Part shown: one piece after another, positions 1-8,356 of the stretch
Position numbering within the stretch: the first letter of the stretch is position 1
Layout: each line of letters opens with the position of its first letter
Origin: Cellulomonas endophytica
GTDB taxonomy: Bacteria; Actinomycetota; Actinomycetes; Actinomycetales; Cellulomonadaceae
Direction: 5' to 3'
NCBI RefSeq assembly: GCF_004123805.1
Contig: NZ_RWJX01000041.1
Coordinates: 1 to 32,334, forward strand
Length of the DNA: 32,334 nt
The notes under the pieces: model-generated
The model's input: only the letters and a program-made list of their open reading frames with translations
The model's database searches: none
What the model was told of the DNA's origin: nothing
Made by a program: the position numbers and the translations under genes

Positions 1-2
1 GC

Positions 3-446
3 GGCGACGAACCGGCCCTGCTCCTGGAGACCGGCGACGTCCTGCCCGCCGCCACCGCCACCACTGCCCGCGCCACCGCCGGACCCGACGGCGGCCACGA
101 TGCCCGCACCCGCACCCGTACCGGCGACGACGGAGCCGGCGGCGCCACCGCCGGCGACGCGGGCGACCAGGGGGTCGACACCACCACGACCGCCCACCGC
201 GTGACCACCACGACCCCCGGCGGGCTCACCGCCAGCTCCACCGCCCAGCCCGCCGTCGCACCGGCCCCGCCCGGCGGCCCACCGGGGGCAGGCACGTCAC
301 CGCCGGACCGACCGCTGCGGCGTCACCGTCGCGCGCGGCGGCGCCCCTGTCGGCGGGCCGTCCGCACGGTGCTGGTCCACGTCGCCGCGTCGTCTCCCGT
401 CGAGCTCGCGCTCCTGCGCGCCGACCTCGACGCCACCGTCCGCTGA
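3..446 (+). CDS. C-terminal part of an unknown protein, cut by the window start
   Basis: One reading frame is open from the left edge to a TGA at 444-446, with the strong G/C third-position bias of real genes here. About the first 100 visible residues are low-complexity and rich in Ala, Thr, Gly, Asp and Pro. An Arg-rich stretch follows, then a more ordinary tail with VLVHVAASSPVELALLRADL. The GTG at 201 could begin a short 81-residue protein, but the same frame and composition continue upstream without a stop, so an interrupted longer gene is more likely. I do not recognise the family. It converges on purA across a 127-base gap. Confidence 0.4.
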   Translation, partial: GDEPALLLETGDVLPAATATTARATAGPDGGHDARTRTRTGDDGAGGATAGDAGDQGVDTTTTAHRVTTTTPGGLTASSTAQPAVAPAPPGGPPGAGTSPPDRPLRRHRRARRRPCRRAVRTVLVHVAASSPVELALLRADLDATVR

Positions 447-518
447 CCCCGGGACGGCCGTCGGCGTGCGCCGAGGACGTGGCGAGGGGAACGGGCGTCA
501 GGGCACCGCACCGCGCTG

Positions 519-537
519 GACGACCGCCACGGTCGTC
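519..537. terminator. Possible small hairpin between convergent genes
   Basis: GACGACCG and CGGTCGTC pair perfectly (8 bp) around a CCA loop. The site lies in the 127-base gap between the gene ending at 446 and purA, which ends at 574 from the other side. There is no T-run, so this is a weak, possibly bidirectional, terminator candidate. Nothing else is visible in the gap. Confidence 0.35.
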
Positions 538-573
538 GTGCTGTCCGCCCCGGAGGTGCGGACCCTCACCGGG

Positions 574-1857
<1,284 letters not shown>

Positions 1858-1917
1858 GTCCTCACCACTTCCGGGTCTGCTGGGGGGTCCGGGCCTGCCT
1901 CGCACCCGCGCGCCGAG

Positions 1918-1923
1918 ATGCTA
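1918..1923 (-). promoter_or_regulatory. Possible purA -10 element
   Basis: TAGCAT on the minus strand begins with the TAG stop codon of the DUF3151 gene and lies about 60 nt before the purA ATG, giving a leader of about 55 nt. No clear -35 was found. Confidence 0.3.
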
Positions 1924-2343
1924 CCCGCGCAGGGCGCGGACCTCCTCGACCGAGGTCCCGGAGTCCTGGAGGAACTGGCGGCAGCGGGCCGCCTCGTCGG
2001 TCTCGCCGATGGCCTCGGCCGCCTCCGCGAGGGTCAGCAGGGCCCGCAGGAAGCCCTGGTTCGGCACGTGCGCGGCGGGGACCGGGCCCTGGCCGCGCCA
2101 CCCCGCCCGACGCAGGGCGTCGAGGCCGCGGTGGTAGCCCGTCCGGGCGAAGGCGTAGGCCGTGACGGGGTCGTCGGCGAGCGCGCCCTCGGCCAGCACC
2201 GCCCAGGGCAGGCTGGCGGACGGGGCGGCGGTGGCGGCGGCGCGGGCGTCCCCGGTGCCGAGCGCGGCGCGGGCGTCGGAGTCCGGGCCGATCTCCGGCA
2301 GGAGGGTGGGCGCGGGGCCCCCGAGGAGGTTGTCGTGGCTCAT
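1921..2343 (-). CDS. DUF3151 domain protein
   Basis: A 140-aa protein of a family found in actinobacteria and of unknown biochemical role. The N-terminus MSHDNLLGGPAPTLLPE and the middle segment YAFARTGYHRGLDALRRAGW are characteristic. The C-terminal half reads as helical repeats (FLRALLTLAEAAEAIGE, EAARCRQFLQ), like a small TPR-type fold. It has no signal peptide or membrane segment. It lies upstream of purA on the same strand with fba nearby, a recurrent actinobacterial neighbourhood, but context does not give a function. The start follows a TAGCGT hexamer by 7 nt, suggesting a leaderless mRNA. Confidence 0.9.
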   Translation of the reverse strand: MSHDNLLGGPAPTLLPEIGPDSDARAALGTGDARAAATAAPSASLPWAVLAEGALADDPVTAYAFARTGYHRGLDALRRAGWRGQGPVPAAHVPNQGFLRALLTLAEAAEAIGETDEAARCRQFLQDSGTSVEEVRALRG

Positions 2344-2350
2344 GGGGCCG

Positions 2351-2356
2351 ACGCTA
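2351..2356 (-). promoter_or_regulatory. -10 element for a leaderless DUF3151 transcript
   Basis: TAGCGT fits the actinobacterial TANNNT -10 and lies 7 nt before the ATG at 2343, placing the expected transcription start on or next to the start codon. No Shine-Dalgarno sequence fits in between. Confidence 0.5.
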
Positions 2357-2392
2357 CTGGTGGGCCGGCGTGCAGGTCCGCCGCCCCGCTCG

Positions 2393-2398
2393 TACGAT
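2393..2398 (+). promoter_or_regulatory. Possible -10 element for the first STAS gene
   Basis: TACGAT lies in the divergent region between the DUF3151 and STAS genes. It would give a leader of about 50 nt for the ATG at 2454. It overlaps an in-frame ATG at 2397, which argues against that ATG as the start. Confidence 0.35.
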
Positions 2399-2453
2399 GG
2401 CGCCCGCCGACGGAGGGACCGTCTGCCGCCACACCCCCGGACGTGCGCCCTTG

Positions 2454-2840
2454 ATGCAGATCTCGACCTCGCCGAGCACGGCGACGCTCACGATCACCGG
2501 TGACCTCGACCTCGCCCAGCGCGACGGCTTCCCCGAGGTCGTCTCCCGGCTGCAGGGCCTGGGGCGTCAGCTGCTCGTGGTCGACATGTGCGACGTGACG
2601 TTCCTGGACTCCACGGGGGCCGCGTTCCTCATCTCGCTCGCCGACGCCGGGCGCCGCCACGGGGCCGCCACGGTCCTGCGGGGCGCGGCGCAGCGGGACC
2701 TCTTCGTCCTGGAGATCTGCGGCGTGCTCGACATGTTCCGCCTCGACACGGAGCACCGGTGCCGTCCCGACGGCACCGGGGCGGCCGAGGACGGGGCCGG
2801 GGCCGCCGCGGCACGGGAGGACGCGCCCTCGCGCACCTGA
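2454..2840 (+). CDS. STAS-domain protein, anti-sigma-factor antagonist type
   Basis: A 128-aa cytosolic protein with one STAS domain over about residues 1-100. Beta strands ATLTITGDLDLAQ and QLLVVDMCDVTFLDSTGAAFL lead to the DST-G loop, where antagonists of the SpoIIAA/RsbV type carry the phosphorylated Ser/Thr. A Pro/Ala/Gly-rich tail of about 25 residues follows. In characterised relatives, the unphosphorylated form binds an anti-sigma kinase and releases the sigma factor. No kinase or sigma factor is in this window. The start is uncertain: ATG 2454 (or TTG 2451) begins right at the domain, but the nearest GGAGG-like sequence lies about 40 nt upstream. A second STAS gene follows after 109 bases. 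Confidence 0.85.
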   Translation: MQISTSPSTATLTITGDLDLAQRDGFPEVVSRLQGLGRQLLVVDMCDVTFLDSTGAAFLISLADAGRRHGAATVLRGAAQRDLFVLEICGVLDMFRLDTEHRCRPDGTGAAEDGAGAAAAREDAPSRT

Positions 2841-2880
2841 GGACGCACCGCTGGACGGGCTCAGGCAACGGGTCCGGGTG

Positions 2881-2911
2881 TTGACCGGCACCACCACTCA
2901 TCGCGTAGCGT
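2881..2911 (+). promoter_or_regulatory. Promoter for the second STAS gene
   Basis: TTGACC (2881-2886) and TAGCGT (2906-2911) are separated by 19 nt, a housekeeping-sigma-like arrangement, and lie 38 nt before the ATG at 2950. The second STAS gene may therefore be expressed independently of the first. Confidence 0.5.
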
Positions 2912-2949
2912 GCCCGGCGGGGAACCTACGTCGACACGGAACGGACGTC

Positions 2950-3348
2950 ATGTCAGACAGCAGCACGCCGGGCACCGGCGCTCACGAGGGCACGGACGTG
3001 CCCACGGGCGAGCCCGGGTCCGTGCACGTCATCACCGAGCAGGACCGCACCGTCGTCGTGCTCTCGGGGGAGATCGACGCCGACCTCAGCCCCGAGCTGG
3101 GCGAGGCCACGGCCGAGGCCGAGGAGCGCGGCCTGCCCGTCGAGGTCGACGCGCGCCACGTGACCTTCATGGACTCCTCGGGCGTGGCCTTCCTCGCCCG
3201 CCTGTCCATGCGCTCGCCGCACCGGGTGCGCCTCCTGCACGTGCCGCCGACCGTCCGCTTCCTGCTGGACGTGACGAAGATCGGCGAGCTCCTCGAGGTC
3301 GTCGAGGACGAGCCGTCGGGCGACGCCGAGAGCACCTCGGTCTCCTGA
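2950..3348 (+). CDS. STAS-domain protein, anti-sigma-factor antagonist type (second copy)
   Basis: A 132-aa protein with a disordered acidic/Gly/Thr N-terminus (about 25 residues) and a STAS domain. TVVVLSGEIDADLSPELGEA forms the first strand-helix, and VEVDARHVTFMDSSGVAFLARL holds the phospho-acceptor loop DSSG. A short acidic tail ends the protein. It differs clearly from the STAS protein just upstream, so this is not a recent duplication. It probably acts in a partner-switching circuit controlling a sigma factor or another output; the partner kinase is not in the window. ATG 2950 is chosen because a promoter-like pair lies just upstream and the sequence before it has no domain character. 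A strong hairpin follows the gene. Confidence 0.87.
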   Translation: MSDSSTPGTGAHEGTDVPTGEPGSVHVITEQDRTVVVLSGEIDADLSPELGEATAEAEERGLPVEVDARHVTFMDSSGVAFLARLSMRSPHRVRLLHVPPTVRFLLDVTKIGELLEVVEDEPSGDAESTSVS

Positions 3349-3354
3349 GACACC

Positions 3355-3392
3355 GGAAGGGGCCCCGGACCGTGAGGTCCGGGGCCCCTTCC
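3355..3392. terminator. Strong bidirectional terminator hairpin
   Basis: GGAAGGGGCCCCGGACC pairs perfectly with its reverse complement (17 bp) around a GTGA loop. It lies between the convergent second STAS gene (ends 3348) and fba (ends 3408) and can stop transcription from both sides; the minus-strand hairpin ends in AAGG/CCTT rather than a long T-run. Confidence 0.85.
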
Positions 3393-3407
3393 TCGTCCTC
3401 GGGGCCG

Positions 3408-4427
<1,020 letters not shown>

Positions 4428-4539
4428 CGCGGTCTCTCCTGCGGGGTCGGTGAGGTGGTCGTCGCCGAGTCTGGCACGTCCGCGCCGCGGGCCGCCGGGA
4501 CGTCCTGCCCACGGGGTCGCACCGGACCGCCGCGCGCCC

Positions 4540-5217
4540 CTACGACGGCGGCGGGCCGGCGTGCCGGACGACCCAGGCGTGCATCGCGATCGCGGCGGCC
4601 GCGCCGGCGTTGAGGGACCGCGTCGACCCGTACTGCGCGATGCGCAGGACCGCGTCCGCGCCGGCCACGGCCTCCGGGGAGAGCCCGACGGACTCCTGCC
4701 CCAGCAGCAGGACGCACGCCCGCGGGAGGGCGTACCCCTCCAGGGGCACGGACCCGGGCACGTTGTCGAGCCCGAGGACGGGCAGCCGGGCGCCGCCCTC
4801 GCCGGCCCCCGCCGCCCACGCGAGCAGGTCCGGCACGGACGCGTGGTGGTGCACGTGCACGTACCGGTCGGTCACCATCGCCCCGCGGCGGTTCCACCGC
4901 CGCCGCCCGACGACGTGCACCCCCGCGACGTTGACGGCGTTGGCGGTCCGCACGACGGACCCGATGTTGAGGTCGTGCTGCCAGTTCTCGATCGCCACGT
5001 GCAGCGGGTGGCGCCGGCGGTCGAGGTCGGCGACGACGGCCTCGACCGTCCAGTAGCGGTACCGGTCCACGACGTTGCGGCGGTCGCCGTGCTCGAGCAG
5101 CCCGGGGTCCAGGCGCGGGTCGTCGGGCCAGGCGGCGCGGCCCCCGGGCCAGGGCCCGACGCCGACGGACGCCGGCGGGTCGGCGTCGCCGCCGGGGGCG
5201 TCGGGGGCTGCGGGCAC
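4540..5217 (-). CDS. TrmH/SpoU-family RNA 2'-O-methyltransferase
   Basis: A SPOUT-fold enzyme expected to transfer a methyl group from S-adenosylmethionine to a ribose 2'-OH in tRNA or rRNA. The three SpoU motifs are present in order: motif 1 NIGSVVRTANA, motif 2 LLLGQESVGLS, and motif 3 RIAQYGSTRSLNAGAAAAIAMH, which forms the knot and SAM pocket. The 225-aa length and the N-terminal segment with DRRNVVDRYRYW match an actinobacterial subgroup whose target nucleotide I cannot state. The start is a GTG preceded by CAGGAT and 6 nt, with no Shine-Dalgarno sequence, so the message may be leaderless. The first 20 residues are low-complexity. It is divergent from a DedA gene. Confidence 0.9.
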   Translation of the reverse strand: MPAAPDAPGGDADPPASVGVGPWPGGRAAWPDDPRLDPGLLEHGDRRNVVDRYRYWTVEAVVADLDRRRHPLHVAIENWQHDLNIGSVVRTANAVNVAGVHVVGRRRWNRRGAMVTDRYVHVHHHASVPDLLAWAAGAGEGGARLPVLGLDNVPGSVPLEGYALPRACVLLLGQESVGLSPEAVAGADAVLRIAQYGSTRSLNAGAAAAIAMHAWVVRHAGPPPS

Positions 5218-5223
5218 CGGGCC

Positions 5224-5229
5224 ATCCTG
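5224..5229 (-). promoter_or_regulatory. -10-like element for a leaderless TrmH-family transcript
   Basis: CAGGAT, a variant of TANNNT, lies 6 nt before the GTG at 5217. The position is that of a -10 whose transcript begins at the start codon. It is weaker than the TANNNT cases. Confidence 0.3.
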
Positions 5230-5232
5230 CCC

Positions 5233-5271
5233 GTCACGCCCCCCCTCACGCCCCCGTCACGCCCCCGTCAC
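5233..5271. repeat. Direct repeats of GTCAC with helical spacing
   Basis: GTCAC occurs at 5233, 5256 and 5267 and CTCAC at 5245, so the starts are 12, 11 and 11 nt apart and separated by C-runs. A further inverted copy (GTGAC, 5281) and another GTCAC (5301) follow. The cluster occupies the divergent TrmH/DedA promoter region. Same-face direct repeats of this type often bind OmpR-family response regulators. Confidence 0.5.
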
Positions 5272-5334
5272 CGTGCCCGGGTGACCTTCACGCGATCCCC
5301 GTCACCTCCCCACCCCCGCGGCACGCCGCGCCCG

Positions 5335-5340
5335 TACCCT
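5335..5340 (+). promoter_or_regulatory. -10 element for a leaderless DedA transcript
   Basis: TACCCT (TANNNT) lies 6 nt before the ATG at 5347. The intervening GGCGGG could also act as a poor ribosome-binding site, but it abuts the ATG directly. Confidence 0.45.
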
Positions 5341-5346
5341 GGCGGG

Positions 5347-6132
5347 ATGCTGACCACCGCCGTGCTCACGACCGACGTGGCCGCCGCCCTCCCCGCGCTG
5401 GCCCCCGCCCTCGGGCCGGGGTTCCTCGACCCGGAGAACCTCATCCAGTCCTTCGGCACGGCCGCGATCATCGGGATCGTCGCGGTGGTGTTCATCGAGA
5501 CGGGGCTGCTGTTCCCGTTCCTGCCCGGCGACTCCCTGCTGTTCACCGCGGGCGCGCTCGTGGCGCAGTCGCAGCTCGACTTCCCCATCGGGCTCCTGTG
5601 CCTGCTGCTCTTCGCCGCCGCGTTCGCGGGCGACCAGGTGGCGTACCTCATCGGCCGCACGCTCGGCCCGAAGGTCTTCGACCGGCCCGACTCGCGCTTC
5701 TTCAAGCGCGCCTACATCGACCAGACCTACGCCTACTTCGAGAAGTACGGCGGCCGGACGATCGTCGTCGCGCGGTTCGTGCCCTTCGTGCGCACGTACG
5801 CGCCCGTCGCGGCCGGCGTCGGCCGGATGCGCTACCGCTCCTTCGTCGGCTGGAACGCCCTCGGCGCGCTCCTGTGGGGCGTCGGCGTGACGCTCCTGGG
5901 CTTCGCGCTCGGGAACATCCCGTTCATCAAGGAGAACATCGAGGCGATGCTCGTCCTCGTCGTGGCGGCGTCCCTCGTCCCGATGGTCGTGGAGATCCTC
6001 CGCGCCCGCCGCGACCGCCGCCGCGAGGCCGGCGCGGCCGCCGCCGCGCTGGCCGAGGCCCCGACGAGCCTCGCCGCCGAGGCGGCGGAGGCGGCGGAGG
6101 CGGCCGAGGCCGTCACGGAGCCGCGCCCGTGA
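5347..6132 (+). CDS. DedA-family inner-membrane protein
   Basis: A 261-aa polytopic membrane protein of the DedA/SNARE-associated family (VTT domain). Family members act in envelope homeostasis, and some are undecaprenyl-phosphate or phospholipid flippases. The hallmarks are ETGLLFPFLPGDSLLFTAG near residue 55, FAGDQVAYLIGR, and RFVPFVRTYAPVAAGVGRMRYRSF followed by hydrophobic segments ALGALLWGVGVTLLGFALG and AMLVLVVAASLVPMVV. The conserved acidic (E, D) and Arg residues of the re-entrant loops are present. The C-terminus is a cytosolic Ala/Glu-rich repeat (AAEAAEAAEA). The stop overlaps the start of the HAD gene by 4 bases (GTGA), so the two are translationally coupled. A second DedA protein is at 24370-25038. 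Confidence 0.9.
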   Translation: MLTTAVLTTDVAAALPALAPALGPGFLDPENLIQSFGTAAIIGIVAVVFIETGLLFPFLPGDSLLFTAGALVAQSQLDFPIGLLCLLLFAAAFAGDQVAYLIGRTLGPKVFDRPDSRFFKRAYIDQTYAYFEKYGGRTIVVARFVPFVRTYAPVAAGVGRMRYRSFVGWNALGALLWGVGVTLLGFALGNIPFIKENIEAMLVLVVAASLVPMVVEILRARRDRRREAGAAAAALAEAPTSLAAEAAEAAEAAEAVTEPRP

Positions 6133-6902
6133 CCCGGTCCATCACCGCCTGGCTGTCCGACATGGACGGCGTCCTCATGCACGAGGGCGTCGCGCTCCCG
6201 GGCGCCGCGGAGTTCATCGGCGCGCTGCGCGAGCGGGGCCGGCCGTTCCTCATCCTCACGAACAACTCGATCTTCACGCCGCGGGACCTGCGCGCCCGCC
6301 TCGCCGCCGCGGGGCTCGAGGTGCCGGAGGAGGCCCTGTGGACCTCCGCGCTCGCGACGGCCCGGTTCCTGCACGAGCAGGTGCCCAACGGCTCGGCGTA
6401 CGTGGTCGGCGAGGCCGGCCTCACCACCGCGATGTACGACGTGGGCTACACGCTCACGGCGGCGCGGCCGGAGTTCGTCGTCCTCGGCGAGACCCGGACG
6501 TACTCCTTCGAGGCCATCACCCAGGCGATCCGCCTCATCCAGGGCGGCGCCCGCTTCATCGCGACGAACCCCGACGTCACGGGCCCGTCGGCCGACGGCG
6601 ACCTGCCGGCGACGGGGGCCGTCGCGGCGATGATCACGGCGGCCACCGGGCGCACGCCGTACTTCGTCGGCAAGCCCAACCCCATGATGATCCGGTCGGC
6701 GCTCAACACGATCGACGTGCACTCGGAGACGACCGCCATGGTCGGCGACCGCATGGACACCGACGTGCTGGCCGGCCTCGAGGCGGGCCTGCAGACGTTC
6801 CTCGTGCTCACGGGCTCCACCCGCGCCGAGGACGTGCAGAACTACCCCATCCGCCCGACGGAGGTGGTCCCCTCCATCGCGGACCTCGTCGACCGGGTCT
6901 GA
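6129..6902 (+). CDS. HAD-IIA (NagD-like) phosphatase
   Basis: A 257-aa cytosolic haloacid-dehalogenase-superfamily phosphatase of the subclass with a large cap after motif I. Motif I is DMDGVL with the nucleophile Asp11 and acid/base Asp13. Motif II TNNS lies near residue 45. GKPNPMM supplies the motif III Lys, and MVGDRMDTDVLAG supplies the Mg-binding acidic pair. Relatives dephosphorylate nucleotides, sugar phosphates or glycolytic by-products; the substrate here cannot be told. The GTG start is set by the GTGA overlap with the DedA stop, which implies coupled expression. It converges on pyrE with a 14-base gap and no visible terminator. Confidence 0.92.
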   Translation: MTRSITAWLSDMDGVLMHEGVALPGAAEFIGALRERGRPFLILTNNSIFTPRDLRARLAAAGLEVPEEALWTSALATARFLHEQVPNGSAYVVGEAGLTTAMYDVGYTLTAARPEFVVLGETRTYSFEAITQAIRLIQGGARFIATNPDVTGPSADGDLPATGAVAAMITAATGRTPYFVGKPNPMMIRSALNTIDVHSETTAMVGDRMDTDVLAGLEAGLQTFLVLTGSTRAEDVQNYPIRPTEVVPSIADLVDRV

Positions 6903-6916
6903 CGCCGGCCCCGCGC

Positions 6917-7492
6917 TCAGGCCAGGCCGAGGTCGGCCAGGTCGTACAGGTGCAGGTAGGGCACCCCGAGCGCCTCGATCCTCTCGCGGGCGCCCGTCGC
7001 CCGGTCGACGACGACCGCCACCGCGCGGACGTCGGCCCCGGCCTCGCGCGCGGCCTCGACGGCGGCGATCGGCGAGGCGCCCGTCGTCGAGGTGTCCTCC
7101 AGCACGACGACCCGGCGGCCGGCGACGTCGGGGCCCTCGATCCGGCGCTGCATCCCGTGCGCCTTGGCCTCCTTGCGCACGACGAAGGCGTCGAGGTCCT
7201 GCCCGCGGGAGGCCGCCGCGTGCAGCAGCGCCGTCGCGACGGGGTCCGCGCCGAGCGTCAGGCCGCCGACCGCGTCGACCTCGGCTGTGCCGAGGCCGGC
7301 CTCCTCCAGGTGGTCCAGGAGCACGTGCCCGACGAGGGGCGCGGCGCGGTGGTGCAGCGTGACCCGCCGCAGGTCGACGTAGTAGTCCGCCTCACGGCCG
7401 GAGGACAGGGTCACCCGGCCGCGCACGACGGCGAGCTCGGTGATGAGCGCGCGCAGCTGCTCGCGGGGGGTGCGGGAGAAGGGGGTCGTCAC
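6917..7492 (-). CDS. pyrE: Orotate phosphoribosyltransferase
   Basis: Makes orotidine 5'-phosphate from orotate and PRPP in pyrimidine synthesis. At 191 aa it fits the short actinobacterial form. TLSSGREADYYVDLRRVTL is the N-terminal orotate-side segment, VDAVGGLTLGADPVATALL the central part, and VVVLEDTSTTGASPIAAVEAA the PRPP-binding signature. The start is GTG at 7492 (MTTPFSRTPREQLRALI); no ATG fits and there is no clear ribosome-binding site. Instead, TAGCCT lies 8 nt upstream, built on the TAG stop of the SDR gene 11 bases away, so pyrE may have its own leaderless promoter inside the SDR-pyrE pair. Confidence 0.95.
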   Translation of the reverse strand: MTTPFSRTPREQLRALITELAVVRGRVTLSSGREADYYVDLRRVTLHHRAAPLVGHVLLDHLEEAGLGTAEVDAVGGLTLGADPVATALLHAAASRGQDLDAFVVRKEAKAHGMQRRIEGPDVAGRRVVVLEDTSTTGASPIAAVEAAREAGADVRAVAVVVDRATGARERIEALGVPYLHLYDLADLGLA

Positions 7493-7500
7493 GGGCAGCC

Positions 7501-7506
7501 AGGCTA
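7501..7506 (-). promoter_or_regulatory. -10 element for a leaderless pyrE transcript, overlapping the SDR stop codon
   Basis: TAGCCT lies 8 nt before the pyrE GTG. Its first three bases are the TAG stop codon of the SDR gene. Confidence 0.4.
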
Positions 7507-8277
7507 GCGGGCGTCGGCGGGCGGCATCCGGCGCGCGCCGAGGGCCCGGACGGCGCCGCGCGGCAGCACCCGCAGCAGCCCGGCGGCGAGCGTGTAGCGC
7601 AGGCTCGGGGTCGACAGCACGACGCCCCGGCGCACGTCCGCGAGCGCCCGGGCGACCACGTCCTCCGCGTCGAGCCAGGCGGCCGAGGGGATGCGCCGCG
7701 CGTCCAGCCCGGCGCGCTCCTGGAACTCCGTGCGCGTGAAGCCCGGGCTCACGACGGTGGCGGTGACGCCCGTGCCGGCGAGCTCGACCGCGAGCCCCTC
7801 CGTGAACGTCCGGACCCACGCCTTGTGCGCGGCGTAGGTGCTGCCGGCGGTGAGGGCGGCCACGGAGCCCACGTTGAGGACGGCGCCCCGGCCCCGCGCC
7901 CGCATGGCACCGGCGGCGGCGTGCGAGAGCACGAGCACCGCCCGGACCATGACGTCGAAGGCCTCCTCCTCCCGCGCGAGGTCACCGGTCGTGAACCGCT
8001 GGCCCAGGCCGAAGCCCGCGTTGTTGACGAGGAGGCCGACGGGGCGCTCCGGCGAGCGCAGCCGGTCCGCCACCCGCTCCGTCGCGGCCCGGTCGGACAG
8101 GTCGGCGGCGAGCACCTCGACGTGGACCCCGGCCGCGGCCGACAGGGAGCGGGCCAGCCGCCGCAGCCGCTCCTCGTCGCGCGCGACGAGGACGAGGTCG
8201 TGGCGGGCGGTGGCGAGCTGCCAGGCGAACTCCAGGCCGAGGCCGGCGCTGGCGCCCGTCACGAGTGCGGTTCCCAT
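7504..8277 (-). CDS. Short-chain dehydrogenase/reductase
   Basis: A 257-aa classical SDR, an NAD(P)-dependent oxidoreductase with a Rossmann fold. The cofactor loop TGASAGLG is at residues 7-14. VLAADLSD sets the adenine pocket, NNAGFGLG is the structural NNAG motif, and the active site has the Ser of NVGSVAAL and the YAAHK Tyr/Lys pair. The Ser-Tyr spacing is slightly short, as in a known subgroup with the sequence SYxAHKAW. PGFTRTEF follows. The substrate cannot be predicted. ATG 8277 begins exactly at the Rossmann strand and is preceded by TAGGGT and 7 nt, suggesting a leaderless transcript. It lies 11 bases upstream of pyrE on the same strand. Confidence 0.92.
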   Translation of the reverse strand: MGTALVTGASAGLGLEFAWQLATARHDLVLVARDEERLRRLARSLSAAAGVHVEVLAADLSDRAATERVADRLRSPERPVGLLVNNAGFGLGQRFTTGDLAREEEAFDVMVRAVLVLSHAAAGAMRARGRGAVLNVGSVAALTAGSTYAAHKAWVRTFTEGLAVELAGTGVTATVVSPGFTRTEFQERAGLDARRIPSAAWLDAEDVVARALADVRRGVVLSTPSLRYTLAAGLLRVLPRGAVRALGARRMPPADAR

Positions 8278-8284
8278 GGGGGCC

Positions 8285-8290
8285 ACCCTA
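8285..8290 (-). promoter_or_regulatory. -10 element for a leaderless SDR transcript
   Basis: TAGGGT lies 7 nt before the ATG at 8277. The hairpin that ends the upstream surface-protein gene occupies the -35 region. Confidence 0.5.
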
Positions 8291-8296
8291 CGGACG

Positions 8297-8334
8297 CGAC
8301 GGGCGGGGGACACGTGCGCGTCCCCCGCCCGTCG
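8297..8334 (-). terminator. Terminator hairpin after the surface-protein gene
   Basis: CGACGGGCGGGGGAC pairs perfectly with GTCCCCCGCCCGTCG (15 bp) around an 8-nt loop. It lies 22 bases past the stop of the 1337-residue protein gene and just upstream of the SDR promoter, so it insulates the two. Confidence 0.8.
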
Positions 8335-8356
8335 GTGCGCCGGTCCGGCGCCGGTC

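Noticed and set aside
2397..2453. Earlier ATG for the first STAS protein
   Set aside because: It overlaps a -10-like TACGAT and the added residues lack domain character.
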